Positions 15,491 through 18,570 of a stretch of DNA of 18,570 bases are shown here, in pieces (the first letter of the stretch is position 1; each line of letters opens with the position of its first letter). The stretch is from Bacillota bacterium (lineage in GTDB: Bacteria > Bacillota_I > Bacilli_A > Acholeplasmatales > Acholeplasmataceae), in assembly GCA_006226985.1 (NCBI GenBank), contig SBGC01000091.1, positions 1 to 18,570 on the forward strand, written 5' to 3'. The translations under genes were made by a program, and so were the position numbers. The notes beneath the pieces are model-generated. The model was given only the letters and a program-made list of their open reading frames with translations, was not told where the DNA came from and did not search any database.

Positions 15491-16892
15491 CAATAAAAAG
15501 AAAATAGACGCCATCGTTGGTGACTATAAGTTCGGATTTAAGACGGAATCAAAATCAGTATTTGATACCGGAAAAGGCCTTAACGAAGATATTCTTCGTA
15601 TTATTAGCAAGAACAAGAATGAACCTGAGTGGATGTTAGATTTCCGCTTAAAATCATATAGAAAGTTTTTAGAATTAAAGAATCCTACCTGGGGTCCAGA
15701 TTTATCGTTTATTAACTTTGATGAATTCACCTATTTTATTAAAGCAAGTGAAAGAGCAGAAACTAGCTGGGATGAAGTACCAACTGCCATCAAAGACACA
15801 TTTGAAAAATTAGGTATTCCTGAAGCAGAAAGAAATTTCTTAGCTGGGGTTTCCACGCAATTTGAAAGTGAAGTCGTTTATCATAATACACAAAAAGAAT
15901 TAGAAGATTTAGGCGTTATTTACGTCGATACAGATACTGCACTTCGTGAGTATCCAGACTTAGTCAAAAAGTATTTTGGCACAGTTATTCCCTATGCAGA
16001 TAACAAATATGCAGCACTAAATAGTGCAGTATGGAGTGGTGGATCATTTATTTATGTTCCAAAAGGTGTTAAAGTTAACAAACCATTACAATCTTACTTC
16101 AGAATTAACTCTGATCAAATGGGTCAATTTGAACGTACACTCATCATTGTTGATGAAGGTGCATATGTAAACTATGTTGAAGGCTGTACAGCACCTGTAT
16201 ATACAAAAGATTCACTTCATGCAGCGATTGTAGAAATCATTGTTGAAAAGAATGCGACGTGTCGTTATACGACCATTCAAAACTGGTCAACTAATGTTAT
16301 TAACCTTGTTACAAAACGTGCATTTGTTTACGAAAATGGACATATGGAATGGATTGATGGTAACATCGGTTCAAATGTCAACATGAAATATCCTTCATGT
16401 GTACTTCTCGGTGAACGCGCAAAAGGAACAACGATTTCAATTGCATTTGCTGGCAAAGGACAATGGCAAGACTCAGGAGCAAAAATGATTCATGTTGCAC
16501 CAAACACTACATCAACGATTATTTCTAAATCCATCTCACGTGGTGGTGGTAAAGTGAACTATCGTGGTAAAGTAGACTTTGGTAAAAAAGCTAAAGGTGC
16601 TAAAGCCCATGTTGAATGTGATACCATCATTTTAGACGACTACTCGTTCTCAGATACGATTCCCTATAATTCTGTAAGAAATAGCGATGTATTCTTAGAA
16701 CACGAAGCAACCGTTTCAAAAATCTCTGAAGAGCAATTATTTTATCTCATGAGTCGCGGTCTTACCGAAGCAGAAGCAACCGAAATGATTGTCATGGGAT
16801 TTATTGAACCATTTGCTAAAGAACTACCCATGGAATATGCAATCGAGCTCAATCAATTAATTAAACTCGAGATGGAAGGTTCAATCGGTTAA
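15483..16892 (+). CDS. sufB: Fe-S cluster assembly scaffold SufB
   Basis: 469 aa, full family length. It is the central scaffold of the SUF complex, building the nascent cluster with SufD. Key residues of E. coli SufB are matched: Cys235 in YVEGCTAP, Cys379 in HVECDT, and Glu406-His407-Glu408 in [10 protein letters not shown]. The family end, [23 protein letters not shown] (418-440), is clear. AAGGAGG (15467-15473) precedes the ATG by nine bases, so sufB has the strongest ribosome site of the operon after sufC. It is the last gene and is followed by a strong terminator. The sufC-D-S-U-B order equals that of Bacillus. Confidence 0.96.
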   Translation: MDDNKKKIDAIVGDYKFGFKTESKSVFDTGKGLNEDILRIISKNKNEPEWMLDFRLKSYRKFLELKNPTWGPDLSFINFDEFTYFIKASERAETSWDEVPTAIKDTFEKLGIPEAERNFLAGVSTQFESEVVYHNTQKELEDLGVIYVDTDTALREYPDLVKKYFGTVIPYADNKYAALNSAVWSGGSFIYVPKGVKVNKPLQSYFRINSDQMGQFERTLIIVDEGAYVNYVEGCTAPVYTKDSLHAAIVEIIVEKNATCRYTTIQNWSTNVINLVTKRAFVYENGHMEWIDGNIGSNVNMKYPSCVLLGERAKGTTISIAFAGKGQWQDSGAKMIHVAPNTTSTIISKSISRGGGKVNYRGKVDFGKKAKGAKAHVECDTIILDDYSFSDTIPYNSVRNSDVFLEHEATVSKISEEQLFYLMSRGLTEAEATEMIVMGFIEPFAKELPMEYAIELNQLIKLEMEGSIG

Positions 16893-16899
16893 CACACAC

Positions 16900-16937
16900 A
16901 AAAGATATTTGAACACTCAAATATCTTTTTATTTTTT
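16900..16937 (+). terminator. Rho-independent terminator of the suf operon
   Basis: A perfect 13-bp stem (16900-16912 with 16917-16929) with an ACAC loop is followed by TTTTTATTTTTT. It begins eight bases after the sufB stop. Confidence 0.92.
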
Positions 16938-16950
16938 CTTATGAATGGGG

Positions 16951-16956
16951 TAAAAT
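16951..16956 (+). promoter_or_regulatory. Possible -10 box before the trypsin-like lipoprotein genes
   Basis: TAAAAT lies 24 bases before the TTG start. No good -35 exists: the right position (16928-16933, TTTATT) falls in the T-run of the suf terminator. Either the promoter is weak or expression depends on read-through from suf. Confidence 0.3.
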
Positions 16957-16974
16957 AAGATTAAGGTGATGATA

Positions 16975-17766
16975 TTGAAGAAATACCTCATATTATTAGT
17001 CACAATTTTATCAATGTTGATTTTATCAAGTTGCCAAGAAGAAAAAACATACGATGATTTACGCGATGAGTTTCAAAATCATTTGGATAACAATCACGAA
17101 CTCTATCAAGAACGTCTTGATTTTTTTAATACTGCCTCTACAGAAACCATCAAAAGTATTGTGATGATTAGTGTGAATGTGATACCTACAAATACAACCA
17201 TTCGAGCATCTGGTGTTATATTTGATGAAGATGAAACATATTATTATGTTCTAACCAATCATCATGTTGTTTACGTTGATCAAAATGAACAAGGCATCTA
17301 TCGTATATTTGATTACCAAGGAAATATTTATCAAGCATCTCTACTTACATCAAATCCGTCTTATGATTTAGCTATTTTAAGATTTACAAAATCAATAAAA
17401 ACACTAAAACTTGTTGAATTTAGTGAAGAAGACGCTATTAAAGATGACAACATCATGATTATGGGCTATCCCAATATCCGCATGGTAGCAATGACCATGG
17501 GTGCAGTTATCAATTACGATAAACTAGATATATCAAGTATTAATGAAAATATCATTGATGTTCAATTTGATGTTATGATATCTTACGCACCTGTAAATTA
17601 TGGTAGTAGTGGTAGTTTAGTGATTAATGAGATGTCAAAACTTGTAGGCATCGTTTTTTCAGCTTACATTCCTGCAAATAGTGATATATCAGAAGCCACA
17701 TTCATTATTCCACTGAGTAAAGTGAAAGAGTTTATTACCTTGTTTCATGGAGGTATAACAACATGA
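16975..17766 (+). CDS. Trypsin-like (S1C/DegP-type) serine protease lipoprotein
   Basis: 263 aa from TTG. The lipoprotein signal ends LSSC with Cys20, so it should act outside the membrane. Residues 60-255 follow the trypsin-like fold of HtrA/DegP: His97 in TNHHVV, Asp131 in YDLAIL and Ser212 in GSSGS form a complete catalytic triad. The second Gly of GNSGG is Ser214. There is no PDZ domain, unlike classic HtrA. Substrates are unknown; surface protein quality control is plausible. GTG 16966 and ATG 16969 lie inside or too close to AAGGTGAT (16963-16970). TTG 16975 sits eight bases after AGG and gives the normal MKKYLIL start. The stop overlaps the next gene by four bases. Confidence 0.78.
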   Translation: MKKYLILLVTILSMLILSSCQEEKTYDDLRDEFQNHLDNNHELYQERLDFFNTASTETIKSIVMISVNVIPTNTTIRASGVIFDEDETYYYVLTNHHVVYVDQNEQGIYRIFDYQGNIYQASLLTSNPSYDLAILRFTKSIKTLKLVEFSEEDAIKDDNIMIMGYPNIRMVAMTMGAVINYDKLDISSINENIIDVQFDVMISYAPVNYGSSGSLVINEMSKLVGIVFSAYIPANSDISEATFIIPLSKVKEFITLFHGGITT

Positions 17767-18536
17767 GAAAAGTCATCTTATTTTTCATGATTATCATCAT
17801 GACAACTGGCCTATCTTCATGTGGCTTGATTGTCCCAGAAGAAGATAGTGAAGCTTATGTCTCACTTAAAGAACAGTTTAATGCATATCATGAAAATGAT
17901 TTTATGTTTACCAACCGTTTTCATGAATTCGTTAATCAAGCATCTCTTAATGTTTCAAAATCTGTCGTTAAGATCAAGGTAGATATCATCCATGAAGATG
18001 GATATACCCTTGTCTCACGGTATGGTTCAGGTTCCATTTTTATGGAAGACGAACAAAAATATTATATTATCACTGCAAATGACTTGTTAAATACTTCTGA
18101 TCAACAAACAATTAGACTACAAATCACAGATTATAAAGGTAATTTATATACAGGTCAATTGATTCATAAAGATATCGATTATGAGCTTGGGGTTATAAGC
18201 ATTAACATCAACACGCTTTCTCCGCTGCCTTTAATCACATTTTCTGATGTATCACCACTACCTCAAGAACCGATTTTACTCATAAGTTATCGTGGACAAA
18301 CCATCAACTCCATGGCGATGGGATTTGTTGTTTATACATTTGATGGTGATCCTCTACATCCGATATATACAACCATTCAATCAGATATTTTTGGTAACGG
18401 TGGTGCAATTTTTAATAATCGATTGGAAGTTGTAGGTATCCAGTTTATGGTTGAAATTAATGAATCCGTAGGCATCAACGTAAAAGGGATTCAACTGTAT
18501 TTAGACATGTTTAATCAATTTTTTAATCAAACATAA
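17763..18536 (+). CDS. Trypsin-like lipoprotein paralogue without catalytic triad (pseudoprotease)
   Basis: 257 aa, a tandem paralogue of the preceding gene: same length, same lipobox (LSSC, Cys20), same order of segments (SVVKIKVDII, YGSGSIF, YYIIT, ITDYKGNLY, GFVVY, VVGIQF). Each catalytic position is changed. The TNHHV site reads TANDL, with Asp107 at the His position. YDLAI reads YELGV, with Glu141 for Asp. GSSGS reads GNGGA, with Gly213 for Ser. The protein should be inactive as a serine protease and may bind peptides or regulate its neighbour. There is no frameshift or stop, so it appears to be under selection. The ATG overlaps the previous TGA and has GGAGG (17749-17753) nine bases before it, so the two proteins are probably made together. 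Confidence 0.78.
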   Translation: MRKVILFFMIIIMTTGLSSCGLIVPEEDSEAYVSLKEQFNAYHENDFMFTNRFHEFVNQASLNVSKSVVKIKVDIIHEDGYTLVSRYGSGSIFMEDEQKYYIITANDLLNTSDQQTIRLQITDYKGNLYTGQLIHKDIDYELGVISININTLSPLPLITFSDVSPLPQEPILLISYRGQTINSMAMGFVVYTFDGDPLHPIYTTIQSDIFGNGGAIFNNRLEVVGIQFMVEINESVGINVKGIQLYLDMFNQFFNQT

Positions 18537-18554
18537 AAAAACAGATTTTTTTAT
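18533..18554 (+). terminator. Possible weak A/T hairpin terminator
   Basis: A 9-bp stem made only of A/T (18533-18541 with 18546-18554) and a CAGA loop overlaps the stop codon. It has no G/C pairs, so it may be chance in this A/T-rich sequence. The window ends 16 bases later. Confidence 0.3.
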
Positions 18555-18570
18555 ATTTTTTATATAAGAC

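Overview
The window looks like the chromosome of a low-GC Firmicutes/Tenericutes bacterium. All seven convincing reading frames that end in TGA do so at natural, coupled gene ends, and tryptophan is written TGG, so the standard bacterial code applies. That excludes Mycoplasma/Spiroplasma-type decoding. Together with the many lipoproteins, the mollicute-like enlarged OppF and the A/T-rich sequence, an Acholeplasma/Izemoplasma-type lineage is my best guess. This is inference; no rRNA or other marker gene is present.

Layout. (1) 20-2857: a large surface lipoprotein with four Listeria-Bacteroides (InlB B-type) repeats, an atrophied Ig-like domain and a C-terminal S41 peptidase-like domain. (2) 2900-3280, minus strand: a small three-helix membrane protein sharing a bidirectional terminator with gene 1. 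(3) 3281-3513: a divergent promoter region with a CcpA-type cre-like palindrome. (4) 3514-11813: a complete oligopeptide ABC transporter operon, oppA-B-C-D-F. OppA also carries four B-type repeats; OppC has a long extracytoplasmic insertion; OppD lacks the usual cysteine cluster; OppF has a ~140-residue charged helical insertion. (5) 11814-12182: a 369-base intergenic region with the opp terminator, a probable stand-alone minus-strand small RNA with its own promoter and terminator, a second cre-like site and the suf promoter. (6) 12183-16892: a tightly coupled sufC-D-S-U-B operon for iron-sulfur cluster assembly, in the Bacillus order. (7) 16975-18536: two overlapping genes for trypsin-like lipoproteins. 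The first keeps the catalytic triad; the second has lost all three residues.

How it fits together. Genes 1 and 4 suggest an outer-surface peptide economy: a repeat-bearing protease-like lipoprotein beside a repeat-bearing peptide-binding lipoprotein that feeds the Opp permease and ATPases. The suf operon supplies Fe-S clusters through cysteine desulfuration (SufS-SufU) and the SufBCD scaffold. The most novel candidate is the ~165-nt RNA at 11858-12025. It displays several C-rich anti-Shine-Dalgarno segments, one in a hairpin loop, and has no downstream gene on its strand. The cre-like sites lie upstream of both the opp and the RNA promoters, which hints at shared carbon control.
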